Assembly (NCBI GenBank): GCA_965250195.1
Contig: OZ252295.1
Span: 1,922,001 to 1,986,000 of the forward strand
DNA from: CAUZIR01 sp965250195
GTDB lineage: Bacteria > Chloroflexota > Dehalococcoidia > Lucifugimonadales > UBA2962
Direction: 5' to 3'
DNA length: 64,000 nucleotides
The position numbers and the translations under genes are program-made. The notes under the pieces were generated by a model. That model did not search any database and was not told where the DNA came from. It worked only from the letters and a program-made list of their open reading frames with translations. This document shows, piece by piece, positions 26,815-35,895 of the stretch (the first letter of the stretch is position 1; the number at the start of each line of letters is the position of its first letter).

Positions 26815-27541
26815 TTATTGGTCGAGTGCTGCGATGAGGTCGGGGCCGTCGGCGCTGCGCTGGTCGACGGCTTTGCTTACTTCGAAAAGTTCCATGTCCG
26901 AGGGATCATAGGGCAAACGCAGCTCTCGCACGTCGCCGATGGACAGGTCGCCGTCGCTCAACCACTCGCGGCGGGCGTCTGGCGGCAGGATGACGGGCAC
27001 GCGGTCGTGTATGGGCTCCAAGAGAATGTTCGGCACAGTGGTGACGATGGCGCAACTGGCGGCTTTGTTGCCGTCGGGGTTGGTCCAACTGTCCCACAGG
27101 CCCGCGAACATGAACGGCTCGCCGCGTTTTAGACGGATGTAGTGGGGCCGTTTGGTTGCGCCTGCCCCGGTGCCGCTCTTTTTCCATTCGTAAAAGCCGC
27201 TCGCCGGTATGAGGCAGCGACTGGATTTGTAGAGGAGTTTGTACGGTCAGGCCTCGCCAAGTCGGTTGTCGCGGGCGTTGATGAGCGCAGGGAGCCGCTT
27301 GGCCCCCCCCTGCGCCGTTGAGCCGATTGGCATTGGTGCCACGCGGGATGATGCCCCAGCGCATCGGAAACGCGGCCGCCTCGCCGTCACGAGCGACGAC
27401 GGCGGCGACGGGCTGGGTGGGCTTGATGTTGTAGTGGGGTTGCGCCATCCACTCGGCCACCGGGCTCGTGTCAATGCGGGTCTCGGAGAACCTTGTCTGG
27501 AAGACGACCCGGCCGTGGAAGTTTACGAATCTGCCGCACAT
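26815..27541 (-). pseudogene. SRAP-domain protein (YedK/HMCES family), disrupted
   Basis: MCGRFVNF at the N-terminus (ATG 27541) gives the Cys2 nucleophile that in SRAP proteins crosslinks abasic sites in single-stranded DNA; MRWGIIPRG, LINARDN, RCLIPASGFYEWKKSG, MFAGLWDSW and PIHDRVPVILPPD follow, all typical. The parts are split: a frame change occurs at an 8-base C run (27303-27310), and an in-frame TGA (27247-27249) separates NARDNRLGEA from PYKLLYKSSRCLIP. Two lesions make a genuine pseudogene more likely than a single base-call error, though both sit within 65 bases. Confidence 0.85.
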
Positions 27542-27630
27542 GGTCCGTATTTTTTCACGTCGCCCGCGCTCGAGCGAGAACCGTTCTGGCGCCGGCTTCC
27601 AAGCAATGCCATAATCCACCCGGCCAGTGC

Positions 27631-27705
27631 CTCTGTAATTTGCCAAAGCGATGAGGCCATGAGCCGAAGAGCGAAAAAGAGCGCGCGGTGCGCGCGGGGA
27701 GCATG
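27631..27705 (+). repeat. Interspersed repeat, copy VII (B+C)
   Basis: Leader TCTGTAATTTGCC, core aagcgatgaggcc-atg-agccgaagagc, then the hairpin GCGCGC-GGT-GCGCGC and GGGGAGC directly before the ATG of the alcohol dehydrogenase. The purine-rich tail of module C abuts the start codon. Confidence 0.8.
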
Positions 27706-28812
27706 AACTTGAAAGCAGCAGCACTGCACGACTATGGACAACCGATGACCGTCGAGGAGGTGGAGCTCGACGACCCGAAAGACACCGAAGTAATGGTGAA
27801 GATTGCTGCCTCAGGCGTTTGTCACTCGGACTATGTGTTCGTGGCCGGGAAGCCGTTTTTTGAGTCTCCGAGGCCCATTGTGCTGGGCCACGAGGGCGCG
27901 GGAGTGGTGCACAAGGTGGGGCGTGGCGTGACGACTGTCGCCGAGGGTGACCACGTGGTGTTGTCGTGGATCTACTCCTGCGGCGTGTGCCCGTACTGCG
28001 TGGTGGGTCGGCCCAACATGTGCGACTTCGGCAGGGGTCCGGTGATCGGTCAGGGGTATCTAGCCGACGGGACTACTCGATTGCATAAGGGTGATACGCC
28101 TTATTACCACTTCCTCGGCGTCTCGACGATGGCCGAGTACACGGTGGTGGACCAAAAGAGCGTGGTGAAAGTGGCCAACGACGTGCCGCTGGACAAGGCC
28201 GCGCTCGTCGGCTGCGCCGTGATGACGGGCGTGGGCGCTGTTATCAACGCGGCCAAGGTTTCGCCGGGCGAGTCGGTGGCCGTGTTCGGCTCCGGTGGCG
28301 TGGGCATAAGCGTCATTCAGGGCGCGGTGCTGTCCGGCGCCCATCCCATCATCGCGGTGGATAACGTGGCCGAGAAGCTGGAGGGCGCGCTGCACTTCGG
28401 AGCAACCCACATAGTCGATGCGTCCAAGGTGAACGCCATTGAGGCGATTCAGGACATTACCGGCATTGGCGCGGAGTACACGTTCGAGGCGATAGGCAAC
28501 GTTAAGGTGATGCGCCAGGCCTGGGACGCGACGGCGAAGGGCGGCACGGAGGTGGTGATAGGCGGCGCGGGGATGGGCGACGAGGTGTCGATACCTGCGC
28601 TGGACTTCCCGTTCACCGAGAAGACGATAAAGGGGACGGGCTACGGTGGCGCGAGGATGAGCGTGGACATCCCCAAGCTGCTGAGCCTCTATAAGGCCGG
28701 TCGCCTTAACCTGGACGACATGGTGACGACGACATACACGCTGGACCAGGTGAACGACGCGTTTACCGACCTGCGCGCGGGCAAGAACTTGCGCGGCGTT
28801 CTGATGATGTAG
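27703..28812 (+). CDS. Zinc-dependent alcohol dehydrogenase (MDR family)
   Basis: 369 residues of the medium-chain dehydrogenase family. Catalytic zinc ligands Cys40 (GVCHSDY) and His63 (LGHEGAG), a structural zinc lobe with Cys93, Cys96, Cys99 and Cys107, and the NAD loop FGSGGVGISVIQ are present. It resembles class III/NDMA-type alcohol dehydrogenases that oxidise alcohols or formaldehyde adducts. The start is the ATG at 27703, immediately after repeat copy VII; an in-frame start at 27688 lies inside the repeat. Confidence 0.9.
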   Translation: MNLKAAALHDYGQPMTVEEVELDDPKDTEVMVKIAASGVCHSDYVFVAGKPFFESPRPIVLGHEGAGVVHKVGRGVTTVAEGDHVVLSWIYSCGVCPYCVVGRPNMCDFGRGPVIGQGYLADGTTRLHKGDTPYYHFLGVSTMAEYTVVDQKSVVKVANDVPLDKAALVGCAVMTGVGAVINAAKVSPGESVAVFGSGGVGISVIQGAVLSGAHPIIAVDNVAEKLEGALHFGATHIVDASKVNAIEAIQDITGIGAEYTFEAIGNVKVMRQAWDATAKGGTEVVIGGAGMGDEVSIPALDFPFTEKTIKGTGYGGARMSVDIPKLLSLYKAGRLNLDDMVTTTYTLDQVNDAFTDLRAGKNLRGVLMM

Positions 28813-28828
28813 GTGTCCGGCACCTGTA

Positions 28829-30040
28829 TCAGAGGCCGAAGTTTTTGGCCGCCATGTCCACTATGTAGCGGCTGATGGTGAGCGACGAGGTGGCTCCGGG
28901 GGAGGGGGCGCTGAGGACGTGGATGGCGTTGGGCGCTTCCACTATTGAAAAGTCCTGCAATAGCTCGCCCGAGCGATCTACTGCCTGGGCCCGTACACCC
29001 GCGCCGGGCTCGGTCAGGTCGTCCATGCGTATGTCCGGCACTAGGCGCTGTAGTGACCGCAGGAACGTGGGCTTGGACAGCGAGCGGTACTGCTCGGACA
29101 GGCCGGTTCTCCAGTTGGCCGCCGACATCTTCCAGAAACCGGGGAAGGCCAGCGCGCCGAGCGTGTCCCGCAGGTTGAACGACAGCTTGGAGTAGCCCTC
29201 ACGCGCCAGGGCGAACACGGCGTTCGGCCCCGCCTCGACGTACCCGGTTATGCGCCTGGTGAAGTGGACGCCGAGGAACGGCATGGCCGGATCCGGTACG
29301 GGATATATCAAACCGTTGACGAGGCCCGACCGCTCTTTGCGGATCGAGTAGTACTCCCCCCGGAACGGGACGATGCGGATGCCCGCGTCGGTGCCCATGA
29401 GGCCAGCGACGCGGTCGGCGTGCAGACCGGCGCAGTTGATGACATGCTTCGCCCGCAGGTCGCCCGCTTTCGTGAGTAATCGCGTGCCATCGGAGTCGCG
29501 GGCCGCGCCGGTGACTCCGGCGCCCAGCGCGAGCTCGCCGCCCGCCGCGACTAGGTCTTTAGCGTAGGCCTGGCTGACGAGAGAGAAATCGATGATGCCG
29601 GTGTTGGGGGACGCGATGGCCTTTACCCCGGCGGCGTGGGGCTCGATCTCTCGCAGCCGCTCGGGGCCGATCAGCTCCAGTCCCTCTGCGCCATTTGCCG
29701 TGCCACGCCGGTGCAACTCGTCGAGGCGGGGCACCTCGTCGGGGTCTATGGCGACGACCAGTTTGCCGCACATCTCGTAGGGGATGCCCTTTTCATCGCA
29801 ATAGCCGCGTAACTCCAGTGACCCGGTCGCGCAGAAGTTGGCCTTCTGGCTGCCGGGGGCGTAGTAGATGCCCGCGTGGATGACGCCGCTGTTGTGGCCG
29901 GTCTGGTGAAGGGCGACTTCGGGCTCTTTCTCCAGCACGATCGTCCGCAGGTTGGGGTAGTCGGTCGCCAGCTTCATGCCCGTGGCTAGGCCGATAATCC
30001 CTGCGCCGATGACGGCTATGTCGTAGTCGTTATGTTCCAT
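28829..30040 (-). CDS. lhgO: L-2-hydroxyglutarate oxidase (LhgO) family FAD enzyme
   Basis: 403-residue FAD-dependent oxidoreductase of the DAO family: N-terminal DIAVIGAGIIGLATGMKL dinucleotide fold, HQTGHNSGVIHAGIYY with the family GHNSGVIHAG signature, VINCAGLHADRVA, and a C-terminal APSPGATSSLTISRYIVD. The signature fits L-2-hydroxyglutarate dehydrogenase/oxidase, which oxidises L-2-hydroxyglutarate to 2-oxoglutarate and passes electrons to the membrane or oxygen. Divergent from the phytoene-desaturase-like gene, 64 bases apart. Confidence 0.88.
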   Translation of the reverse strand: MEHNDYDIAVIGAGIIGLATGMKLATDYPNLRTIVLEKEPEVALHQTGHNSGVIHAGIYYAPGSQKANFCATGSLELRGYCDEKGIPYEMCGKLVVAIDPDEVPRLDELHRRGTANGAEGLELIGPERLREIEPHAAGVKAIASPNTGIIDFSLVSQAYAKDLVAAGGELALGAGVTGAARDSDGTRLLTKAGDLRAKHVINCAGLHADRVAGLMGTDAGIRIVPFRGEYYSIRKERSGLVNGLIYPVPDPAMPFLGVHFTRRITGYVEAGPNAVFALAREGYSKLSFNLRDTLGALAFPGFWKMSAANWRTGLSEQYRSLSKPTFLRSLQRLVPDIRMDDLTEPGAGVRAQAVDRSGELLQDFSIVEAPNAIHVLSAPSPGATSSLTISRYIVDMAAKNFGL

Positions 30041-30063
30041 GTGTCGTGGTCATGTTTTTTGGT

Positions 30064-30076
30064 GGGCTGACAGCCC
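30064..30076. promoter_or_regulatory. Inverted repeat between divergent oxidoreductase genes
   Basis: GGGCTG-A-CAGCCC, a perfect 6-bp dyad with one central base, in the 64-base divergent spacer between the lhgO-like and phytoene-desaturase-like genes. Candidate operator; no direct evidence of function. Confidence 0.35.
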
Positions 30077-30104
30077 GGCTCACTATGCTACTCTCCGGGG
30101 CGCA

Positions 30105-31652
30105 ATGCGAGACAGGTACGACGCGGTCATAGTGGGGGCGGGGCATAATGGGCTGGTGGCCGCCGGCTACCTCGCCAGGGCCGGATTGAGCGTGCTGGTG
30201 TTGGAGCGGCGGGGGGTGGTCGGCGGCTCCTGCGTTACCGAAGAGCTGTTCCCCGGTTTCCGGGTGTCGACCTGCTCCTACATCTGCCACCTGCTACAGA
30301 GAAAGGTGGTCGACGACCTCGATCTGGCCGGGCACGGTCTGAGCATCCACACAGTCGACCCATACCGCTTTCAGCCGTTCCCTGACGGGCGCTACATGCT
30401 CACCTGGCAGGACGCCCGCCAGACGCAGGAAGAGGTTGCCCGAATCGACCCCGAGGACGGGAAACGATACCCTGAGTGGTACGCGTTCTGGCGACGAGCG
30501 GCCCAGATACTCAACCGCCACTTCCTCTCCGACCCGCCGACGCTGGGGCAGCTTTTCGCTGAGTGCGAGGGCACAGACGAGGAGCCGGTGCTGCGCCGCA
30601 TGCTCACCGGCAACATGATCGATCTCGTCACCGAGCATTTCCGATCTGGACCCGTGAGGACGACCTTTTTAGACGCACAGGACGCCGGGGATCCGCGCGC
30701 GCCGGGCAGCATCCTGGCAGAGGCGTACAACATGATGGACGTGCTCACGGAGCCCGCATTGCTGGGCATTCCCCACGGCGGCATGGGGGGCATAACGCAG
30801 GCCATGGCGCGCTCGGCGGAGGCTAGGGGTGCAGTGATCCGCACCGCCGTCGAGGTTGACAAGATCGTGATCGAGAACGGTCGCGCCACCGGGGTCGCGC
30901 TTAAAGAGGGGGGCATGGTCGAGGCTCGCCTGGTGCTGTCGAACGCCGACCCCAAGCGGACCTTCGGGACTCTCGTAGAGGAGGGTGACAGGCCGGTGAG
31001 TTACGTCGGCAACGTCGACCGGATGGGCACCCGCGCCGGGTACTTAAAATTTCACTGTGCACTGTCGGAGCTACCGGACTTCTCCCGGTATCTCGATGCC
31101 CGACCCGAGCTCGGCGACAGGGCGCTGGCGCAGGTGCGGATCAATCCGTCCATGGGATATTTCGAAAAATCCTGGTCGCAGGCGCACTCGGGTGTCCCGG
31201 CGGACGAGCCGGTGATGCACATCCAGATACCGTCGGTGTACGACGACTCGCTGGTGGCGGACGGGCGGCATGTGATGTCGGTGTGGGGGCTGTACGCGCC
31301 TGTGCACCCGGCCCACGGTAGTTGGGACGACCTGAGGCAGGGAGTTGGGGAGCGGCTGATCGACACTATCGATAGCTATGCTCCGAATTTCAGGAAATCG
31401 GTGATCGATTGGGACCTGTACACCCCGGCCGACCTAGAAGAGCGAATGTACCTGACCGATGGGAACATCCGGCACCTGGACATGGTCGCCGGGCAGATGT
31501 TCTCTGACCGGCTGCCGTATGAGACGCCGATAGACGGCCTTTACCTGTGCGGGGCGGGCACGCACCCAGGCGGCGAGGTCACGGGGGCGCCAGGGCACAA
31601 CGCGGCCAGAGCAGTCCTGCGGGCGTTGGATGCTGTCGAAAGACTTAGATAA
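30105..31652 (+). CDS. Phytoene desaturase-like FAD/NAD(P)-dependent oxidoreductase (COG1233)
   Basis: 515 residues: N-terminal AVIVGAGHNGLVAAGYLARAG with a Rossmann FAD motif, VVGGSCVTEE, central AMARSAEARGAVIRTAVEVDKIV, and the C-terminal FAD-contact segment GLYLCGAGTHPGGEVTGAPGHNAARAVL. Members include carotenoid desaturases and the human PYROXD2 group; without crt genes nearby a pigment role is doubtful. ATG 30105 directly precedes the FAD motif; the open frame back to 30039 has no conserved residues. Confidence 0.85.
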   Translation: MRDRYDAVIVGAGHNGLVAAGYLARAGLSVLVLERRGVVGGSCVTEELFPGFRVSTCSYICHLLQRKVVDDLDLAGHGLSIHTVDPYRFQPFPDGRYMLTWQDARQTQEEVARIDPEDGKRYPEWYAFWRRAAQILNRHFLSDPPTLGQLFAECEGTDEEPVLRRMLTGNMIDLVTEHFRSGPVRTTFLDAQDAGDPRAPGSILAEAYNMMDVLTEPALLGIPHGGMGGITQAMARSAEARGAVIRTAVEVDKIVIENGRATGVALKEGGMVEARLVLSNADPKRTFGTLVEEGDRPVSYVGNVDRMGTRAGYLKFHCALSELPDFSRYLDARPELGDRALAQVRINPSMGYFEKSWSQAHSGVPADEPVMHIQIPSVYDDSLVADGRHVMSVWGLYAPVHPAHGSWDDLRQGVGERLIDTIDSYAPNFRKSVIDWDLYTPADLEERMYLTDGNIRHLDMVAGQMFSDRLPYETPIDGLYLCGAGTHPGGEVTGAPGHNAARAVLRALDAVERLR

Positions 31653-31724
31653 TGGCGACGTTTTTGCCGGGATGAGGGCCATCTGTGATGCGCCGACCCT
31701 CGGCGATACTACGGAGGAAACAGC

Positions 31725-32494
31725 TTGACCGAGATCGTTGCTCATAAGGACGCCTACCTTCGGGAGATGGACTCCACCGTCACCGCCGTCGCGCCCGGGA
31801 GCGTGGTCCTGGACGGCACGGTCTTCTACCCCGCCGGCGGGGGGCAACCGTCCGACTCCGGCGTTCTCATTGCGGGCGGCGACGAACACCGTGTAACGGG
31901 CCTGAAGCGCATCGACGGGGTGCTGGTTCACCTCGTCGAGGAGGAGGCCCCGGTCGGGAACGTCTCGAGTGAACTGACTGGGAGGATTGAGCCGACCGGA
32001 GGGACGGCGCTAAAAGAGGGCGATGCCGCCCACGGGGTCGTCGACTGGGACAGGCGATACCAGCTGATGCGCACACGGCGTTGCACATACTGTGTGGCGT
32101 CATCTGGCGTGACCTCGGCGTGTCGGTCACCGGCGGTAACATGAAGCCGCTCCAAGCGCGGATGGATTTCGAGCTGCCGGAGATGTCGGCGGACTTTGCC
32201 GAGCGGATCGAGGAGGCGATAAATCTCGAAGTAAAGGCGGAACGGGACATTAGGGTGGGCCTGCTGCCCCGCGACGAAGCAATGGCGGTGCCGGACCTGA
32301 TCCGCACGAAGATCAACCTGCTCCCTCCCCAGATCAAGGAAGTGCGTACAGTTGAGATCGTCGGACTCGACTTGCAGGCAGACGGTGGCACCCACGTCGC
32401 CAACACCAGAGAGGTGGGTCACATTTGGATCGTCGGCCACGAGAGCAAAGGCAAAGGCAACAAACGTCTACGGATAGCACTCGACCGAGAATGA
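31725..32494 (+). pseudogene. AlaX-type alanyl-tRNA editing protein, frameshifted
   Basis: The first part (31725 to about 32070) has VLDGTVFYPAGGGQPSDSG, the N-terminal beta-barrel signature of AlaX/AlaS editing domains. The second frame (to 32494) continues HILCGVIWRDLGVSVTGGNM and QADGGTHVANTREVGHIW. The zinc motif HTALH is split: the DNA for HTALHIL is present but out of frame with the preceding RYQLMR, so bases are missing near 32067-32075. Intact, it would be about 256 residues of AlaX-M type, hydrolysing Ser-tRNA(Ala) or Gly-tRNA(Ala). alaS itself is at 40653. Confidence 0.85.
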
Positions 32495-32538
32495 TGGCTG
32501 TTTGGGTTCGACATTAACGAGACAATGGAGGAACGAGA

Positions 32539-33735
32539 TTGACGGACATCGACTTCGAACGGCTTCTCACAGGTGACGCACCCCAGATCAGGCCGGGCGG
32601 CGAACTGCCGAGAGGCAAGTACGACTTCGCGATCGCCTACCCGGATCCCGGTTCTCTGCCGCTGGACGGGTTGTTGGACTCACTTAGACAAGCACTGGAT
32701 GAAGAGGGTGCCGAGCTCGCGCTCTACCCCGATGTGCAGGGCTACCCGCCGCTGCGTGAGTACGTCGCCTCCAAGTTACAACGCGACCGGGGCATGTCTG
32801 TCGAACCGGACAACGTGATCCTGGGAGACGGCTCCAGCCAGCACATCAGCCAGGTTATCGGGATGCTTGTGGAGCCGGGCGACGTGGTGGTGACGGAGGA
32901 TTATTTCTACTCCGGCACGCTGACGACCCTCCGGATGAATGGCGCTGACATACGGGGAGTCGCCTGCGATGACGACGGCATGTTGCCGGACGTGCTGGAG
33001 GCTGTTATCGAGGCGGCCGTTTCCGAGGGCAAGCGGCCGAAGCTGATCTACACGATTCCCTCGTTTCAGAACCCGCAAGGCTGGACGATGACCCTGCCCC
33101 GGCGGCACGCGTTAATGGACCTGTCCCGCGAACACGGCGTCGCGGTTTTAGAAGACGACTGCTACGTGGACCTGCGCTACGACGGCGAGGCGGTCCCGGC
33201 GATCGCCTCACTGGACTCGTCTGGCCAAGTCATGTACGTGGCTTCTTTCTCCAAGACGGTCGCGCCGGGGGTGCGCATGGGCTATTTCGTCGGCCCCGAG
33301 GAGATCGTCGGGCGCATGAGGTCGCTGCGTAAGACGGGCGGCAGCGGGGTCAACCAACTGGCGGCGCTCGCAATAGACCGCTTCGCGAGGTCCGGCCTGG
33401 ACGCGCACATAGGCGAGATAAACGCCGTGCAGCAGGCCAAGCGTGACGCCATGACCGCCGCACTGGGGGAGAATTTCGGGGACCGCGCCGAGTGGAGCAC
33501 GCCTGAAGGCGGGCTGTACCTGTGGCTGAAGATGCCGGAGGGTACGAACATTGCCGCGGTCAGAGACGAATCACTCAGTGCGGGAGTAGGCTACCAGCCG
33601 GGGCCGATGTTCGCACCGGACGGGGTGTCTGGAGCCAATTATGCACGACTGTGCTTCGGGTACAACTCACCGGCAGAGATCCACGAAGGCATTTCCCGAA
33701 TGTCCGAGGTGTTTTCTAAAGCCGGGGCGCTCTAG
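32539..33735 (+). CDS. PLP-dependent aminotransferase, 2-aminoadipate/MocR-type (class I/II)
   Basis: 398-residue fold-type I aminotransferase: LYPDVQGYPPLREYVASKL, IYTIPSFQNPQGWTM, LEDDCYVDLRY, and the Schiff-base lysine K239 in SFSKTVAPGVRMGY. It lacks the N-terminal winged helix of MocR regulators, so it is an enzyme like LysN/ARO8, using broad 2-oxo acids such as 2-oxoadipate or branched/aromatic keto acids. Start TTG 32539 with GGAGG at 32526-32530. It follows the broken AlaX gene by 44 bases. Confidence 0.87.
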   Translation: MTDIDFERLLTGDAPQIRPGGELPRGKYDFAIAYPDPGSLPLDGLLDSLRQALDEEGAELALYPDVQGYPPLREYVASKLQRDRGMSVEPDNVILGDGSSQHISQVIGMLVEPGDVVVTEDYFYSGTLTTLRMNGADIRGVACDDDGMLPDVLEAVIEAAVSEGKRPKLIYTIPSFQNPQGWTMTLPRRHALMDLSREHGVAVLEDDCYVDLRYDGEAVPAIASLDSSGQVMYVASFSKTVAPGVRMGYFVGPEEIVGRMRSLRKTGGSGVNQLAALAIDRFARSGLDAHIGEINAVQQAKRDAMTAALGENFGDRAEWSTPEGGLYLWLKMPEGTNIAAVRDESLSAGVGYQPGPMFAPDGVSGANYARLCFGYNSPAEIHEGISRMSEVFSKAGAL

Positions 33736-33768
33736 AACGGCCCGTCAAGTGAGTTGCTCGGCGAGGTC

Positions 33769-34416
33769 CTAGTTGCTGGAGAAGCGGCCTTTTAGGCCTT
33801 GGGAGACCCGGGCCTTCAGGGTCTCAGCCTGGGCGGCGAGCAGCGAGGCCTCAATTCCCAGGCGCTCTGAGACGGTCTCGGACTCCAGCAGCATCTGCTT
33901 TTCCATCGTGTCGATTCTGAGCAGCTTGGGGACGTAGTAAGAGAGCACCGTCGGATCGTCGGGTACCTCCTGTTCGCCAGCCCAGCCACCACCTAAACCG
34001 AGGGTCAGGTTCATCAGTTCGCGAGTCGCCGCCGCCACGCTCTCGGCCAGATCGGGCAGGTTGCCAGTGCCGGACTCGTCCGTCAGCAACTCTACGTCGC
34101 CGATCGGGTACGGGTCGTCTGTGTCGCGCGAGATGAGCCTGAAGCGCCGCTCGCCACCGGCAGAAACAAAGAAGCGGCCGCCGCCCACCTCGCTCACCTG
34201 GATGATGCGGGCGACAGTGCCAATCTCGTGCGTCAACGCGTGCCCACCCACTTCTAACCCGGCCTTGATGAGCAGGACGCCAAAGCGGCCGTCGGCGTCC
34301 TGGCAGTCACTGAGCATCTGGCCGTAACGCTGCTCGAATATCTGCAACGGGATGGCCTCCCCGGGGAACAGCACGGTGCCGAGGGGAAAGAGCGGCAATT
34401 TTCGGGCAGTAGACAT
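33769..34416 (-). CDS. Lon N-terminal (LON substrate-binding) domain protein
   Basis: About 215 residues with RKLPLFPLGTVLFPGEAIPLQIFEQRYGQML at the N-terminus, the hallmark of the LON/PUA-like substrate-binding domain, followed by VGTVARI-type strands and a helical C-terminus. It lacks the AAA+ and protease domains of Lon, as in the stand-alone COG2802 family, whose function is unclear (peptidase adaptor or binding protein). ATG 34416 is chosen because it begins immediately before the conserved strand; the frame extends upstream without conservation. Confidence 0.85.
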   Translation of the reverse strand: MSTARKLPLFPLGTVLFPGEAIPLQIFEQRYGQMLSDCQDADGRFGVLLIKAGLEVGGHALTHEIGTVARIIQVSEVGGGRFFVSAGGERRFRLISRDTDDPYPIGDVELLTDESGTGNLPDLAESVAAATRELMNLTLGLGGGWAGEQEVPDDPTVLSYYVPKLLRIDTMEKQMLLESETVSERLGIEASLLAAQAETLKARVSQGLKGRFSSN

Positions 34417-34524
34417 TGGGTTGCGGACCGGAGTTTCGGGCCGATATGTTACCCCGTTGTACGACTCGCCCGCCCATTCGGGCTGGTAGGCCCGCAGCCC
34501 GCTCAATCTAAGACGAGTGGCTCA

Positions 34525-34554
34525 TTGACACCCACGAGGGCGCGTTGCTACGAT
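34525..34554 (+). promoter_or_regulatory. Sigma-70-type promoter for the thrC operon
   Basis: TTGACA (34525-34530), an 18-base spacer and TACGAT (34549-34554). Predicted transcription start near 34561, immediately before the leader hairpin. Confidence 0.55.
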
Positions 34555-34562
34555 CGAGTGGG

Positions 34563-34586
34563 TCGCGGGCCAGTCTAAGCCCGCGA
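34563..34586 (+). promoter_or_regulatory. Leader hairpin upstream of thrC
   Basis: TCGCGGGC-CAGTCTAA-GCCCGCGA is a perfect 8-bp stem with an 8-base loop, followed by TTTAT. It would be at the extreme 5' end of the mRNA if the promoter call is right. The loop sequence CCAGTCT recurs about 30 bases downstream (CCCAGTCTCTAAGAGG) before the thrC start, which allows an alternative pairing or a binding-site repeat. Confidence 0.55.
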
Positions 34587-34632
34587 TTTATCGTGTAAGG
34601 CCCAGTCTCTAAGAGGTCACTTTGCAAAACCC

Positions 34633-35868
34633 TTGCCCTTCGTAAAATCGCTGCTGTGCCGTGAGTGCGGCCGGGAGTACCCGGTTGAACCCTCGCACGT
34701 ATGCGAGTTCTGCTTCGGACCTCTCGAAGTCGCCTACGACTACGATGCGATTTCCCGGGTCATATCCCGAGAGCACATCCAGTCCGGCCCGCTTTCGATG
34801 TGGAGATACGAAGACCTGTTGCCGGTCTCCCGCGAGTTGGGCATCGACATGGGCACCGGGTTCACCCCCCTGATGCGGGCCGACGGCCTCGGGCGGATGC
34901 TCGGCCTCAACAACCTGTATATAAAAAATGACAGCGTCAACCCGACGTTCTCGTTCAAGGACCGCGTCGTGTCGGTCGCCGTCAACAAGGCCCTCGAATT
35001 CGAGTTCGATACGCTAGCATGCGCGTCCACTGGCAACCTTGCCGGCGCGGTATCCGCACACGGCGCCAAGGCCGGGCTGAACACGATGGTGTTTTTCCCC
35101 GCCGACCTGGAGAAGGGCAAGATTCTGGGAGCGGCTATCTACGGCGCGACGCTCGTGGCAGTGGATGGGACCTACGACCAGGTCAACCGCCTGTGCAGCG
35201 AGCTGGCCGATAACCACCGCTGGGCCTTCGTGAACGTGAACATGCGCCCGTACTACTCTGAGGGTAGTAAGACTCTTGCGTACGAGGTCGCCGAGCAGCT
35301 TGGCTGGAAGGCGCCGGACCGCTGCGTTGTTCCGGCCGCGTCGGGCTCGCTGTATACGAAGATCTGGAAGGGCCTGACCGAGTTTTCCGATCTCGGCCTG
35401 ATAGGTGGCGTGAAAACGAAGATGCATCTGGCGCAGGCCGAGGGCTGTTCCCCGATCGTCGAGGCATACGAACAGGACAGCTTCCACGTTAAGCCGGTGA
35501 GGCCGGACACTCTCGCTAAATCACTTGCCATCGGCAACCCCGCCGACGGCTTCTATTCCCTGAAGACGGCGCAGAAGTCTGGCGGCTCGGCGGTGATGGC
35601 GCCGGAGGACGAGATCGTCGAAGGCATCCAGATGCTGGCCGAGACCGAGGGCATTTTTACCGAGACCGCCGGTGGCGTTGTGATATCCGGACTGAGAAAG
35701 ATCGCCCGCGCGGGTATAATCGACCCCGACGAGGTGGTGGTGGCGTTCATCACCGGCAACGGCCTTAAGACGCAAGAGGCGGTGGAGAGTCTGGTCGACC
35801 CGGTGCACACCGCGCCCGATTACGGGGCTTTCGAAACCGCTCTCGCGGCCAGGGAGGCGAGGCTGTAG
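34633..35868 (+). CDS. thrC: Threonine synthase
   Basis: 411-residue PLP enzyme that converts O-phosphohomoserine to threonine. An N-terminal zinc-ribbon (Cys9, Cys12, Cys24, Cys27) precedes the fold-type II core with the Schiff-base lysine K109 in NPTFSFKDR, ACASTGNLAGAVSAHGAKAG, and PAASGSLYTKIWKG for phosphate binding. The TTG at 34633 is the only reasonable start and has only a distant AGAGG. It is followed after 27 bases by a NIL-domain gene and a sulfur-carrier gene, linking threonine/methionine and sulfur metabolism. Confidence 0.92.
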   Translation: MPFVKSLLCRECGREYPVEPSHVCEFCFGPLEVAYDYDAISRVISREHIQSGPLSMWRYEDLLPVSRELGIDMGTGFTPLMRADGLGRMLGLNNLYIKNDSVNPTFSFKDRVVSVAVNKALEFEFDTLACASTGNLAGAVSAHGAKAGLNTMVFFPADLEKGKILGAAIYGATLVAVDGTYDQVNRLCSELADNHRWAFVNVNMRPYYSEGSKTLAYEVAEQLGWKAPDRCVVPAASGSLYTKIWKGLTEFSDLGLIGGVKTKMHLAQAEGCSPIVEAYEQDSFHVKPVRPDTLAKSLAIGNPADGFYSLKTAQKSGGSAVMAPEDEIVEGIQMLAETEGIFTETAGGVVISGLRKIARAGIIDPDEVVVAFITGNGLKTQEAVESLVDPVHTAPDYGAFETALAAREARL

Positions 35869-35895
35869 CATCGGCCCTCTGGAGGAGGTGTTGAC

